Shown here in pieces: positions 1-8,071 of a stretch of DNA of 64,000 nt. Position numbers and translations under genes: made by a program. Positions within the stretch are counted from its first letter, which is position 1. The number at the start of each line of letters is the position of its first letter. The notes beneath the pieces were generated by a model. It was not told the DNA's origin, made no database searches, and saw nothing but the letters and a program-made list of their open reading frames with translations. Source of the DNA: CAYNVQ01 sp964400735 (GTDB lineage Bacteria > Acidobacteriota > Aminicenantia > Aminicenantales > Aminicenantaceae); NCBI GenBank assembly GCA_964400735.1, contig CAYNVQ010000001.1, positions 186,001-250,000 on the forward strand, written 5' to 3'.

Positions 1-1198
1 CTGGAAAGCTGTACAGCCTGACGGTCAAGTCAGGAGGGACGGCAACGGAGATGGACTTCTGGAATGGGGTTCGGATACATCCCTGGTGGCTTCCTGGGTT
101 CCTTCTTGGGAGGAGAATGCGAGCGGGGAAACCCGAGCGAGCTGGGAGTCGGGACAGGATGATTTGCCCAACTGGGATAGAGCTGTTTTTAGTGATGACC
201 ACGACACGCTGAGCATGAACTGTGTGGATTTGAACTCTTTATATGCCCTCGATGCCTTTTGTCTAGCGGAGATCGCAAGAATTCTTAAAAAAGAGACTGA
301 GTTTACCGATTATATGAGGGAATATGAATACATGAAAGAGTTGATCAACAATAACCTCTGGAATGAGACAGAAGGTTTTTATTTTGATCGATACTGGGAT
401 GGGAGTTTTTCTGAAAAAAAGGCTGCCTCCAATTTCTATCCACTCCTTGCTCGGATCCCTGATCAGGAAAGGGCCTTGCTGTTGGTCAGGCATCTTTTGA
501 ACGAAAACGAATTCTGGGGAGAATATATCGTTCCTACCATTTCGCGGGATGATCCGGCCTTCAAAGATCAGCAGTACTGGCGGGGATCTATTTGGCCCCC
601 GGTTAATTATCTGATCTATCAGGGGTTGAAGGCCTACGGCTTTGATGCTGTGGCATCAGAGTTCGCCAAAAAAAGCGCTAGCCTTTTTATGCGCAGTTGG
701 GAAAATTTTCAGCTTTGCCCTGAAAATTTTGATGCACGCACAGGAGAAGCTGGAGGACGAAGATTCCAAAGCTGGGGACCTCTTTTTGTATTGATTGCAC
801 TGGAAGAATATTTGGATTTCACACCTTGGGAAGGCTTCCGTTTTGGTGTATTAAAGCCAGAGAGGGGAGGAAAGCTTTCCAGGATCTTCATTCAAGGAAG
901 GCATTATGATGTAGAGGTCTCACCCTCTAAAGTCAAGTTAAGGGAAGAGGGAAGGGATATTCTCGATGCAAACAAAGCGGCTGTTTTCCGAAGATTTCTT
1001 TACTCTGAAAACGAGGTCAGCTTCGATGCCAAAACCCTGGATAATATGATCGTCAAGATCAAATTTCTGACCAAAGGAAAATATCAGCTTGAAATCGATG
1101 ATCAATCGGCTGAAATCTTCGAGGGAAATTCGGCGAAGGTCAAAATTCCGGAAGGCGAGCACTCTGTCCGCATTCTTCTTCTGGAGAAAAAAGAATAG
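1..1198 (+). CDS. MGH1/GH63-like glycoside hydrolase, 5' end outside window
   Basis: The frame is open from base 2, so the start codon lies upstream of the window; 398 residues are visible. It resembles the (alpha/alpha)6-barrel hydrolases of the GH63/trehalase/MGH1-like group, which cleave alpha-glucosyl or mannosyl-glycerate type linkages. Visible family signatures are DGNGDGLLEWGSD near the visible start, YWRGSIWPPVNYLIYQGL in the middle and FQSWGPLFVLIALEEY near residue 260, followed by a beta-rich C-terminal domain of about 120 residues. No signal peptide can be judged because the N-terminus is missing. It is followed after 13 bases by a short-chain dehydrogenase on the same strand and then a sodium:solute symporter, which suggests a carbohydrate uptake and use cluster. 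The exact substrate cannot be told from sequence. Confidence 0.8.
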   Translation, partial: WKAVQPDGQVRRDGNGDGLLEWGSDTSLVASWVPSWEENASGETRASWESGQDDLPNWDRAVFSDDHDTLSMNCVDLNSLYALDAFCLAEIARILKKETEFTDYMREYEYMKELINNNLWNETEGFYFDRYWDGSFSEKKAASNFYPLLARIPDQERALLLVRHLLNENEFWGEYIVPTISRDDPAFKDQQYWRGSIWPPVNYLIYQGLKAYGFDAVASEFAKKSASLFMRSWENFQLCPENFDARTGEAGGRRFQSWGPLFVLIALEEYLDFTPWEGFRFGVLKPERGGKLSRIFIQGRHYDVEVSPSKVKLREEGRDILDANKAAVFRRFLYSENEVSFDAKTLDNMIVKIKFLTKGKYQLEIDDQSAEIFEGNSAKVKIPEGEHSVRILLLEKKE

Positions 1199-1211
1199 GT
1201 TTCTCTAATCT

Positions 1212-2021
1212 ATGCAAAAAAGGGGAAAAGAAATGGGCATTCAATCTGCCATCCTGAGCCTCATTTCGCTGGAGGGAAAGACTTCCATCATCTCAGGTGC
1301 AGCCAAAGGGATAGGGCTAGGCATTGCCAGGCGGTTGGCCGAAGCAGGCGCTGATGTGGCGCTCCTGGATACCGATGAACGAAAAGGAAATCAAGCCAAA
1401 GAAGAGATCCTACGGTTGGGAGTAAAAGCAGAGTATTACAGGTGTGACGTCAGCCATGCATCCGACTGTCAGAGGGTGGTAGAAGACATTGGTAGAGAAT
1501 TCGAAAGCGCAGATATACTGGTCAACAATGCCGGTGCCATCCTCCGCCGGAGTGTCACAGAGCTCAGTGAAAGGGATTGGGATTTTCTGCTGGCTGTCAA
1601 CTTGAAGTCGGTTTATCTCCTTTCGCATAACGTCATTCCTCACATGGCCGGAAGCGGAGGCGGAAGCATAATCAATATCGGTTCCGGATGGGGATTAAAG
1701 GGAGGGCCGAAAGCGGCGGCTTATTGTGCTTCCAAAGGAGGTGTCGTCAACCTCACACGGGCCATGGCTATCGATCATGGGGGCCAAAATATCAGGGTGA
1801 ACTGTGTCTGCCCGGGAGATGTGAATACGGGGCTTCTGCAAATGGAAGCCGAACAAATGCACATGGATTTCGAGCAATTCCTCGTGGAAGCGTCCAAACG
1901 CCCTATCTCTCGAGTGGGAAGTCCAGACGATGTAGCCAATGCTGTATTGTTCCTGGCCTGTGGTCTATCAAGTTGGATTACCGGCTCTGTATTTGTGGTG
2001 GATGGGGGAGGCTTGGCTTAG
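1212..2021 (+). CDS. SDR-family oxidoreductase (short-chain dehydrogenase/reductase)
   Basis: Classical short-chain dehydrogenase of 269 residues, an NAD(P)-dependent oxidoreductase of sugars, polyols or related alcohols. It has the cofactor motif SGAAKGIG near residue 29 (S replacing the usual T), NNAG in the middle, a GSG segment in the usual serine region, the catalytic YCASK (YxxxK) and the C-terminal VDGGG. Two starts are possible: ATG 1212 or ATG 1233, the latter preceded by a GGGG-rich Shine-Dalgarno-like stretch. The 13-base gap to the hydrolase upstream suggests cotranscription. The substrate is unknown; the neighbourhood points to a sugar-derived compound, by inference only. Confidence 0.88.
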   Translation: MQKRGKEMGIQSAILSLISLEGKTSIISGAAKGIGLGIARRLAEAGADVALLDTDERKGNQAKEEILRLGVKAEYYRCDVSHASDCQRVVEDIGREFESADILVNNAGAILRRSVTELSERDWDFLLAVNLKSVYLLSHNVIPHMAGSGGGSIINIGSGWGLKGGPKAAAYCASKGGVVNLTRAMAIDHGGQNIRVNCVCPGDVNTGLLQMEAEQMHMDFEQFLVEASKRPISRVGSPDDVANAVLFLACGLSSWITGSVFVVDGGGLA

Positions 2022-2247
2022 CCTCGACTTAGATTTCCGCTTTCATCCTCCTTCCTGAAACTTCCGTAATATATGTCCCCTGTTTATGGATGGCTGTCTG
2101 CAGGATGCAGAAATTTAGGTCTCAAAGGTCTTGACTTTCTTGTTGAGATGGTAGAAAAGATAGACTAGCCGCGGATCATGAAGACTTTTTACAAGTTCCT
2201 TTCAACGTTTGTATTGAGTTCCGAAGTGTTCTCATGAAGGAGTCAGC

Positions 2248-3747
2248 ATGAACATCTACATCATTATCATTCTCTGTTATTTAGCGGTCTTGACCATCAT
2301 GAATTTCTGGAGGTCGAGCCGGGTAAAGAGCAAAGACGACATGATGGTGGCCGGACGCCAGATATCCGTGACCAAAATGGTCTTCACTTTGATATGTACC
2401 TGGATCGGGAGCGGTACATTCATTGCCGGAGCCGAGCTTGCGGCTAAGGCTGGATGGAGTTCGCTTTGGTTCCCTGCAGGTGCTTGGGTGGGGATCATCA
2501 TCATCTATTTTCTGGCCGCCAAGATTCGAACCTTCGGCCAATATACAGTCGGGGACATTTTAGAAGTCAGGTACGGCCCGGTGGCGAGGGTTTTCGGGGC
2601 CATTGCGATTATCATCAGCTTTACAGTCATAGTCAGCTACCAGTTCAAAGCGGGCGGCTATATTTTGAACGCCATATCGGATGGGGCCATCTCCACCAGG
2701 CAAGGGATGTTCATGTCCTTCGTGTTCGTGACGATCTTTACAGCTATAGGTGGAATGATCGCTGTGGCGAACACCGACCTGCCCAACGGCATTATCATCC
2801 TGACCTCGACTATCCTGGCCACTCCTCTGACCATCATCGCGGCTGGTGGTTGGGATAAAATCAAAGCCATACTGCCCGAATCTCACTTCCAAGTTTTCAG
2901 TCAGGAATTCGGGGCGAATCCATACTTAAAAATTCCAGCCATCGGCCTTTCGACGTTGTTGTTACTCCTGGGAGTTCAAAGCATGTACCAGAAGTTTTAC
3001 AGCGCCCGAAATCCGCAAGAAGCCAAAAAAGCGGCCGGAATCTGGGTGGTGGGGACAATCATCGTGGAAGGTGTCGCCATCGTGATCGCGGTCTTTGCCG
3101 CTGCTTATTTTTGGCAGGATCTACAAGCCGGGACCATGGAACATGCAGCGGTTATCATCATGGCTGCAAAAAAGATGATCTGGTTACCTGTGGGTGTTTT
3201 GCTGCTCGGAGCTGCGACAGCTGTGGTTATTTCGACGGGAATGAATTACTTGTTATCTCCGACGACAACCATACTACATGATATCTATCTACGATTTCGA
3301 AAAAAAGACAAGGCCGAGAAGGAATTGGTTTGGCCCCAGAGAATATTGATCATATTGGTCGGATGTGTGGCTGTTTATATGGCCTGGAAGATGGTCTCTG
3401 TTCTCGAACAGGCCTATTTTGCCTACACCCTCTATGGGGTCGTTATCACACCCGCCCTTCTGGCTGCCTTGATATGGAAAAAGGCGACAAAGACAGCAGG
3501 AATCATCTCGATCGTTTTCGGCACAATCGTCACTCTCTCATTGAAAATCGCCGGCTCTGTTTGGCCTTCTATCATGAAACCCCTTGGAGATCCGAATGCC
3601 GACCCCTTCGGAATCCCGATCATCTACTGGGGGCTGGGCGTATCCCTTTTCAGTCTGGTCATTATCTCATTCTTTACCAAGCCCCCGACCAGGGAGGTCT
3701 TGGCCAGATTTTTTCCCGAAAAAGGAATTGAGAATATAGACCAGTAG
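2248..3747 (+). CDS. sodium:solute symporter (SSS family)
   Basis: An integral membrane protein of 499 residues with about 13 hydrophobic segments spread over its whole length, typical of the SSSF/SLC5 family that couples sodium influx to uptake of sugars, amino acids, nucleosides or pantothenate. The N-terminal half carries the family-like pattern TWIGSGTFIAGAELAAKAGW in the second membrane segment and the GQYTVGDILEVRYGP stretch before segment 3, which matches the conserved SSSF region. An AAGGAGT-type ribosome site precedes the ATG. The 225 bases upstream hold no clear gene. The substrate cannot be told; the upstream sugar hydrolase and SDR suggest a carbohydrate. Confidence 0.9.
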   Translation: MNIYIIIILCYLAVLTIMNFWRSSRVKSKDDMMVAGRQISVTKMVFTLICTWIGSGTFIAGAELAAKAGWSSLWFPAGAWVGIIIIYFLAAKIRTFGQYTVGDILEVRYGPVARVFGAIAIIISFTVIVSYQFKAGGYILNAISDGAISTRQGMFMSFVFVTIFTAIGGMIAVANTDLPNGIIILTSTILATPLTIIAAGGWDKIKAILPESHFQVFSQEFGANPYLKIPAIGLSTLLLLLGVQSMYQKFYSARNPQEAKKAAGIWVVGTIIVEGVAIVIAVFAAAYFWQDLQAGTMEHAAVIIMAAKKMIWLPVGVLLLGAATAVVISTGMNYLLSPTTTILHDIYLRFRKKDKAEKELVWPQRILIILVGCVAVYMAWKMVSVLEQAYFAYTLYGVVITPALLAALIWKKATKTAGIISIVFGTIVTLSLKIAGSVWPSIMKPLGDPNADPFGIPIIYWGLGVSLFSLVIISFFTKPPTREVLARFFPEKGIENIDQ

Positions 3748-3774
3748 AATCCCGACAGAATTTTGAGGAATTTT

Positions 3775-4248
3775 ATGCGCATCAATTATTTCAGGCTCTT
3801 TTCCAGCTTGATCATCTGCCAGCTGGCTGGGATTATCGGTTCGATCTTCACGACTCCGGCTATACCGAAATGGTATGCCACGCTCGAGAAACCTTCTCTC
3901 GCTCCACCCAATTGGCTTTTTGCTCCAGTATGGATTTTCTTGTTTTTGTTGATGGGGATCAGCCTCTACCTGATATGGCAGGCCTACACGAAAAAAGAGG
4001 CTAAATCAGCCCTTCTTTTTTTTACGATACAGCTGGGGTTCAATGTCTTATGGTCTGTGATTTTTTTCGGGTTGAAATCTCCGATGATTGCCTTTATCGA
4101 AATCATCTTCCTGTGGTCGGCCATCCTGTTGACTATGGTCAAGTCCATAAAGGTCTCAAAGGTGGCCGGTTATCTTCTTTTGCCGTATTTATTATGGGTC
4201 AGTTTCGCAGGGGTGTTGAATTTTTTACTCTGGCGTTTGAATCCTTAA
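3775..4248 (+). CDS. tspO: TspO/MBR family tryptophan-rich sensory protein
   Basis: A small membrane protein of about 157 residues with five hydrophobic segments, matching TspO/PBR, which binds tetrapyrroles or sterols and acts in stress response or porphyrin handling in the membrane. The hallmark loop is present: LEKPSLAPPNWLFAPVWIFLF followed by LMGISLYLIW. The ATG at 3775 is chosen over the upstream TTG at 3763 because a GAGG sequence sits about six bases before it. It lies 15 to 27 bases after the symporter and its end overlaps the convergent comA-like gene by four bases. Confidence 0.9.
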   Translation: MRINYFRLFSSLIICQLAGIIGSIFTTPAIPKWYATLEKPSLAPPNWLFAPVWIFLFLLMGISLYLIWQAYTKKEAKSALLFFTIQLGFNVLWSVIFFGLKSPMIAFIEIIFLWSAILLTMVKSIKVSKVAGYLLLPYLLWVSFAGVLNFLLWRLNP

Positions 4249-5051
4249 ATATTTTCTTTTCCTTCAAGATAAGCCCGCTTGAGGGTGTCTCCCCTGACGC
4301 CCTGCCGTAAAGATTCTAAAGCAAGAATTTCGTCGTGCGGGATATTTCCTAAATTAACGTTCGAGCCGAACCGGATGATGAGGGCCTGCTGTTGATTTTT
4401 TATGGGGGCTTCCCATAAAAGGGTATCCTTATTTTCTGCTCCAGCAATGATGTTGTCCACCTCATCCTGTTTTATTTGGCCTTCCTGGTCGAAAATCCCC
4501 ACGCCCTTTCCGGCTTCACGTGCTTCGATGATCACCTTGAAGGCTCCGTTTTCAAGGTCCTCCTGGATCAGTTGATGCATCGCCGCGATGGGAAGAGCTT
4601 CTCTTGGGTCTTTTTTCCCTACCTCGGTTATCACTTTAAATCCCATGTCCAGTGCCTGCCGAATGGTGTCCTTCCTGGTGGCAGAATCCATATCGATGGT
4701 CCCGTCGGAAACTTCGATAGTCGAGAATTTCAATTCCTTGGCTCTCTTCAGATACTCCTTATAGACGCCCTTCCAAAGAGCGATTTCCAGAAACGTTCCT
4801 CCTGGCATGACATCGATTTGAGCAGCGGAGAGGAAATTGATTTTTTCGACTAAAAAATTTCTGTCATAGAAGGCAGATGTTCCGAAAGTCAACTTGAAAA
4901 TATCGATGTAGTCTGACGAGGTCTGGATAAGGTCTTTGACTTGGTTCAAGCCTAATCCTTTATCGATAACCATGGTTATTCCTGTCGTTCTTGGCTTTGA
5001 GGAGCGGCCGCGAATAGGCATTTCAACTACCCCTTCCCACGCTTTCTTCAT
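4245..5051 (-). CDS. ComA-like phosphosulfolactate synthase family protein
   Basis: A 268-residue protein of the ComA family (phosphosulfolactate synthase, a TIM barrel). In methanogens it adds sulfite to phosphoenolpyruvate as the first step of coenzyme M synthesis. Matching blocks include GITMVIDKGLGL near residue 25, DIFKLTFGTSAFY, DVMPGGTFLEIA, TIEVSDGTIDM and KVIIEAREAGKG. An ideal AGGAGGT site lies five bases before the ATG. No comB, comC or comDE partners are in the window, so the bacterial protein may make sulfolactate or a different sulfonate, or have another role. It lies 61 bases downstream of the HprK-like gene on the same strand and may share its transcript. Confidence 0.85.
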   Translation of the reverse strand: MKKAWEGVVEMPIRGRSSKPRTTGITMVIDKGLGLNQVKDLIQTSSDYIDIFKLTFGTSAFYDRNFLVEKINFLSAAQIDVMPGGTFLEIALWKGVYKEYLKRAKELKFSTIEVSDGTIDMDSATRKDTIRQALDMGFKVITEVGKKDPREALPIAAMHQLIQEDLENGAFKVIIEAREAGKGVGIFDQEGQIKQDEVDNIIAGAENKDTLLWEAPIKNQQQALIIRFGSNVNLGNIPHDEILALESLRQGVRGDTLKRAYLEGKENI

Positions 5052-5112
5052 CTTATACCTCCTGTATTAGTGTTGAAAATTCTTTTCGTGAATCTCCACA
5101 CCCAGTTCTTCT

Positions 5113-6120
5113 TCATAAAAGCTGGCTCCAGCAGTCCCTAGGATTGGATAAGAGCGTGGCGATCTGCGATATCGAATCATTGTCGATCAGATGGCGGGTG
5201 GCCTCCAAACGGCCCTGAGCAAGCTTTGCCTCATCCAACCCCCGGACCGCCAGATGATCGTACAGAAGGATGGTCTCTGCCAGCTTTTGTGTGATGTTAT
5301 CGAACAGATTCTTGACCGCTTTTCTTTTATCCTGTATGGGATTCCAAACCGTTTTCTCAATACCATGCTCAATATGGGGAAACAGGATGTGGATGTTCTG
5401 GGGATTTTTGAGAGTTTCCTGGGTTGTCTTGTGTTTGGAAAGGTCGATAGCGATCTTTTTCTGCCATAATTCGTTCGGAGAAGGGATTTTGACCCGAGGA
5501 AGGAATCCCGGAAAATCGCAAACGAGTGTTCCGAATCGGATATTATCCACTAAAGAGCCCATATACCAATTGATCTCGCTTGCCTCTCTTATATGGAAAT
5601 GGACGGTCTCAGTGGAGAAGAGCTTCAATCCCTTTTCCAGACCACTGAGCAAATACACCGTTTTGCCGCTACCTGCTCCGCCGATGATCACGTACAGAAT
5701 ATCCTTCTCTTCATTGTAAAGCGCACAGGCATGAAGACTATAAGTATGGTGTCTTTTTTCGAGTAAATAGAGGGCGTAACGATACAAGAATCCCTGATTT
5801 CCCCAAAGGCTGTATCTCACATCAGAGGCCTGCTTTTCGAAGCGCCTGAAAGGCCCATGGAAAACAAATCTATCTTTTTGGACTTGGTAGGAGGGGGGAA
5901 GCTCTCCATCCTGGACGGAGATATGGCCATCCAATCCCTTGACATAAGGTATGGATTTGACCTGCCGAAAATCGGTCAGGAGGGATTCGACTTTGATATC
6001 AGGAGGAAGTGAGGGAAGAAGGTCAACGTGATTCGATACGATCCCGATGGAGGCGTTAAGAATTTGCACAGCGGCTTTGTATGTTCTCATGGCTATTGAA
6101 TATCCTGTCCCATAATACAT
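5113..6120 (-). CDS. HprK-related P-loop ATPase/kinase-like protein
   Basis: A 335-residue protein with a poorly conserved N-terminal half and a C-terminal nucleotide-binding region. The P-loop GGAGSGKT lies at about residues 147-154, preceded by the segment HTYSLHACAL, an arrangement typical of the HPr kinase/phosphorylase fold (HprK and HprK-related proteins). The HPr-binding capping residues of true HprK are not obvious, and no ptsH is present here, so a regulatory kinase of unknown target is the safe call. The start may be the ATG at 6120 or the one at 6090 (MRTYKAAVQ). It sits between ubiE/menG upstream and the comA-like gene downstream, all on the minus strand. Confidence 0.6.
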   Translation of the reverse strand: MYYGTGYSIAMRTYKAAVQILNASIGIVSNHVDLLPSLPPDIKVESLLTDFRQVKSIPYVKGLDGHISVQDGELPPSYQVQKDRFVFHGPFRRFEKQASDVRYSLWGNQGFLYRYALYLLEKRHHTYSLHACALYNEEKDILYVIIGGAGSGKTVYLLSGLEKGLKLFSTETVHFHIREASEINWYMGSLVDNIRFGTLVCDFPGFLPRVKIPSPNELWQKKIAIDLSKHKTTQETLKNPQNIHILFPHIEHGIEKTVWNPIQDKRKAVKNLFDNITQKLAETILLYDHLAVRGLDEAKLAQGRLEATRHLIDNDSISQIATLLSNPRDCWSQLL

Positions 6121-6325
6121 GATTGCCTATCAAATTGCGATGAACAATCAATGGCCTCTTCAATACCGCGATGAGAAAACTATAGGATGTTTTCTCTCCG
6201 GCGGATATCCCATTCATGAGCTATCCATATCTTGGAGAGGCTGCTAGCCAGCCCGGCCACAACAAAAAAAACATAATCATGTCGAGACGGATCTTCGTAT
6301 CCGGAAAGTTCCTCCCGAGAATATG

Positions 6326-7024
6326 TTATTTTTGGGCCAAATGAATGGCCGAAACACTCAAAAACAGCTTTTGGTATTCGATCCGAGAGAATCCTATTTG
6401 CCGTAGGATTTGGGTGAATTGATCGGCGGGATAAAAACGGGGAATGGTGAAGGAGAGATACTGGTAGCCGGCTTTGGAACCAGAGATTAAATAGCCAATC
6501 GGCTTGACCGTCCATCTCACATAAAGGTGGAAAAGCCATCTTATTATTTTGTTCGAAGGTTGGCTCGTCTCGAGATTTACGAAATATCCGCCTGGTCGCA
6601 AAACTCTCCAAAATTCTTTGAGATAGATTTTCAATATATCCTGTCGAGGATTCAGATTCCTGGTGGCAAAAGAGATGGTCACCAGGTCAAAGGTTTCATC
6701 GCCGAAGGGAAGCGACCCCGCTTCGGCAATAACAGGTATGAGATTTGGATCCTTTTTTTTTATGAATCTTTCGGCCAACATTGGATAAGAAAAGTCGGCC
6801 GCGAATACAGTGGCGTTTCCCTTGGAGAGAGAAACCAGACTGCGCGCCATTTCTCCTGTACCGCTGCATACATCTAAGCAGAGAGTGCCGCCCATCTTTA
6901 TTGCTTTTTTGGCCGCTTTTTTTCTCCATAATGTATCCATTCCGAAAGTCAAGATATGGTTGATAAATTCGTAGGTTCCAGCTACCTCGGCATAAATTTT
7001 TTGGATCCCTTTTCGAACTTTCAT
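6326..7024 (-). CDS. ubiE: ubiquinone/menaquinone C-methyltransferase UbiE/MenG
   Basis: A 232-residue SAM-dependent methyltransferase that methylates demethylmenaquinone or the ubiquinone precursor in the last steps of quinone synthesis. Family features: GIQKIYAEVAGTYEFINHILTFGMDTLWRK at the N-terminus, the SAM-binding LDVCSGTGEMA (motif I), VIAEAGSLPFGDETFD and VTISFATRNL in the middle, RPGGYFVNLETSQP later, and a C-terminal LFLSVSAIHLAQK resembling the GGIVALH-type end. The length is normal for the family. In an anaerobe a menaquinone role is more likely; the window itself does not decide this. A palindromic repeat begins about 80 bases upstream of the start. Confidence 0.92.
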   Translation of the reverse strand: MKVRKGIQKIYAEVAGTYEFINHILTFGMDTLWRKKAAKKAIKMGGTLCLDVCSGTGEMARSLVSLSKGNATVFAADFSYPMLAERFIKKKDPNLIPVIAEAGSLPFGDETFDLVTISFATRNLNPRQDILKIYLKEFWRVLRPGGYFVNLETSQPSNKIIRWLFHLYVRWTVKPIGYLISGSKAGYQYLSFTIPRFYPADQFTQILRQIGFSRIEYQKLFLSVSAIHLAQK

Positions 7025-7105
7025 CTAAGCCGCTTATCTTTGATTCATTTTTCGAAAGATTATAGAAAAATCCATCGCAATGCACAAGAATGCCCAGAAA
7101 AACGC

Positions 7106-7300
7106 AAGCCTTTCCAAAACCGTGATAAAACAACTGCCAGGGAAGCTGAAACGTCAGCCCGCTGGTTTTCCCCAGCGAGGAAAACCAGCTTATTCCTCGG
7201 CTCGCTCTCCTCTTCGAGGAACCTTGCCCGCTCGCCTCCGGATGGCTTCCTCTTCAGCTTCCCTGCCAGATTTAAAATCATCACGGTTTTGGAAAGGCTT
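7106..7300. repeat. palindromic interspersed repeat, copy 1
   Basis: A structured element without a believable gene. Its outer arms, 7106-7126 and 7280-7300, are perfect inverted repeats of 21 bp. Second arms at 7134-7150 and 7254-7270 pair with one mismatch. An internal hairpin has perfect 11-bp arms at 7161-7171 and 7179-7189 around a 7-base loop, and another small hairpin lies near 7209-7221. A second copy in reverse orientation lies at 33643-33822. It shares the core blocks (for example GGAAGCCATCCGGAGGCGA on its strand) but has different stem sequences that still pair. It may be a MITE/REPIN-like element or a structured RNA. Confidence 0.8.
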
Positions 7301-7615
7301 CCATTTCCAATTCCGACTATTTTACTAGGAAATATACTCCAATTTACGGAAAAGAGAAAGAAAAACGTAAAAAATTTTGATTCTTCTTAGATCTCTACCT
7401 GGGGATATAATTTCGGGCGGGAGGCTGAAAGAAGAGTTTTCCGTAAAAGTAGAGAATTTTCCCATTAACAGTGCTAGATCTTTATTCTAAAAGAGAAAAT
7501 TTCTTTATGTTTTGGACTATGTAAATACATAGGGCTAAGCCCTATTTTACAGTGATTATTCGTTGGATTTATTGTTATTCCCTCAACCCAGCCAGCTTTA
7601 CATTGACAGCCAATA
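7301..7615. other. gene-free AT-rich stretch
   Basis: This stretch has no convincing reading frame. It holds a 7-bp perfect hairpin (7529-7545, ATAGGGC/GCCCTAT with a TAA loop) followed by TTT on the plus strand, which could act as a weak terminator on either strand. It also holds a partial direct repeat (7578-7596) of the sequence at 8003-8023. Confidence 0.5.
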
Positions 7616-7981
7616 TTAAATCTTTCGTTTATTTTTCAGATTATCAGATATCTTTGAATTTAATTTCTTCAAGAAATGTTCATCGAAATAATCATTGTCT
7701 ATTGCCTTGGATATTAATTCAAGAAACGCCTTTTGTCCTATCATAGGAGCAAACTGACCATATTTTTCTTTGCCATCAATTGTTATCCAATAAGGAAACC
7801 ATAAATCATGCTTATCATCCGAAGGGACTTGAAGCCATGAGATTTTAACTATTGTCGGATTGAAGTCCACTTCTCCCTTTTCAGCACTGAAACATCGGAC
7901 TGGATTATCTAGCTTGATCACCTTTTCTACAGTGAATTCTCCCCAGTATTTTGCTTTTGTTTTTTTCCCTACTTTAATCAT
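7616..7981 (-). CDS. hypothetical protein
   Basis: A 121-residue soluble protein I do not recognise. It is rich in charged and aromatic residues (KYWGEFTVEKVIKL, SWLQVPSDDKHDLWFPYWI) with a helical, lysine-rich C-terminus, and has no membrane segment or signal peptide. The start is supported by a GAGGTG-type ribosome site five bases upstream. It lies just downstream of a decayed kinase or TPR tail on the same strand and is bracketed by two copies of a 14-base exact repeat (7583-7596 and 8010-8023), so it may have been inserted or moved with that tail. No function is proposed. Confidence 0.55.
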   Translation of the reverse strand: MIKVGKKTKAKYWGEFTVEKVIKLDNPVRCFSAEKGEVDFNPTIVKISWLQVPSDDKHDLWFPYWITIDGKEKYGQFAPMIGQKAFLELISKAIDNDYFDEHFLKKLNSKISDNLKNKRKI

Positions 7982-7998
7982 GAGTCCACCTCAACGCT

Positions 7999-8071
7999 CT
8001 AATTCCCCTTCAACCCAGCCAGCCTCTTCTTCGCGTCTTCCACCTCAGCTATACCAGGATCAGCGTCCTTC
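7999..8071 (-). pseudogene. orphan C-terminal tail of a TPR/kinase paralogue
   Basis: Directly after the kinase stop codon, in another frame, the minus strand reads RKDADPGIAEVEDAKKRLAG followed by LKGN and a stop. This resembles the usual C-terminal tail of adenylate-cyclase or kinase-type TPR proteins in this kind of genome. It is not translated as part of the current kinase. It looks like a leftover from recombination between paralogues or from a frameshift near the kinase end. Confidence 0.55.
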
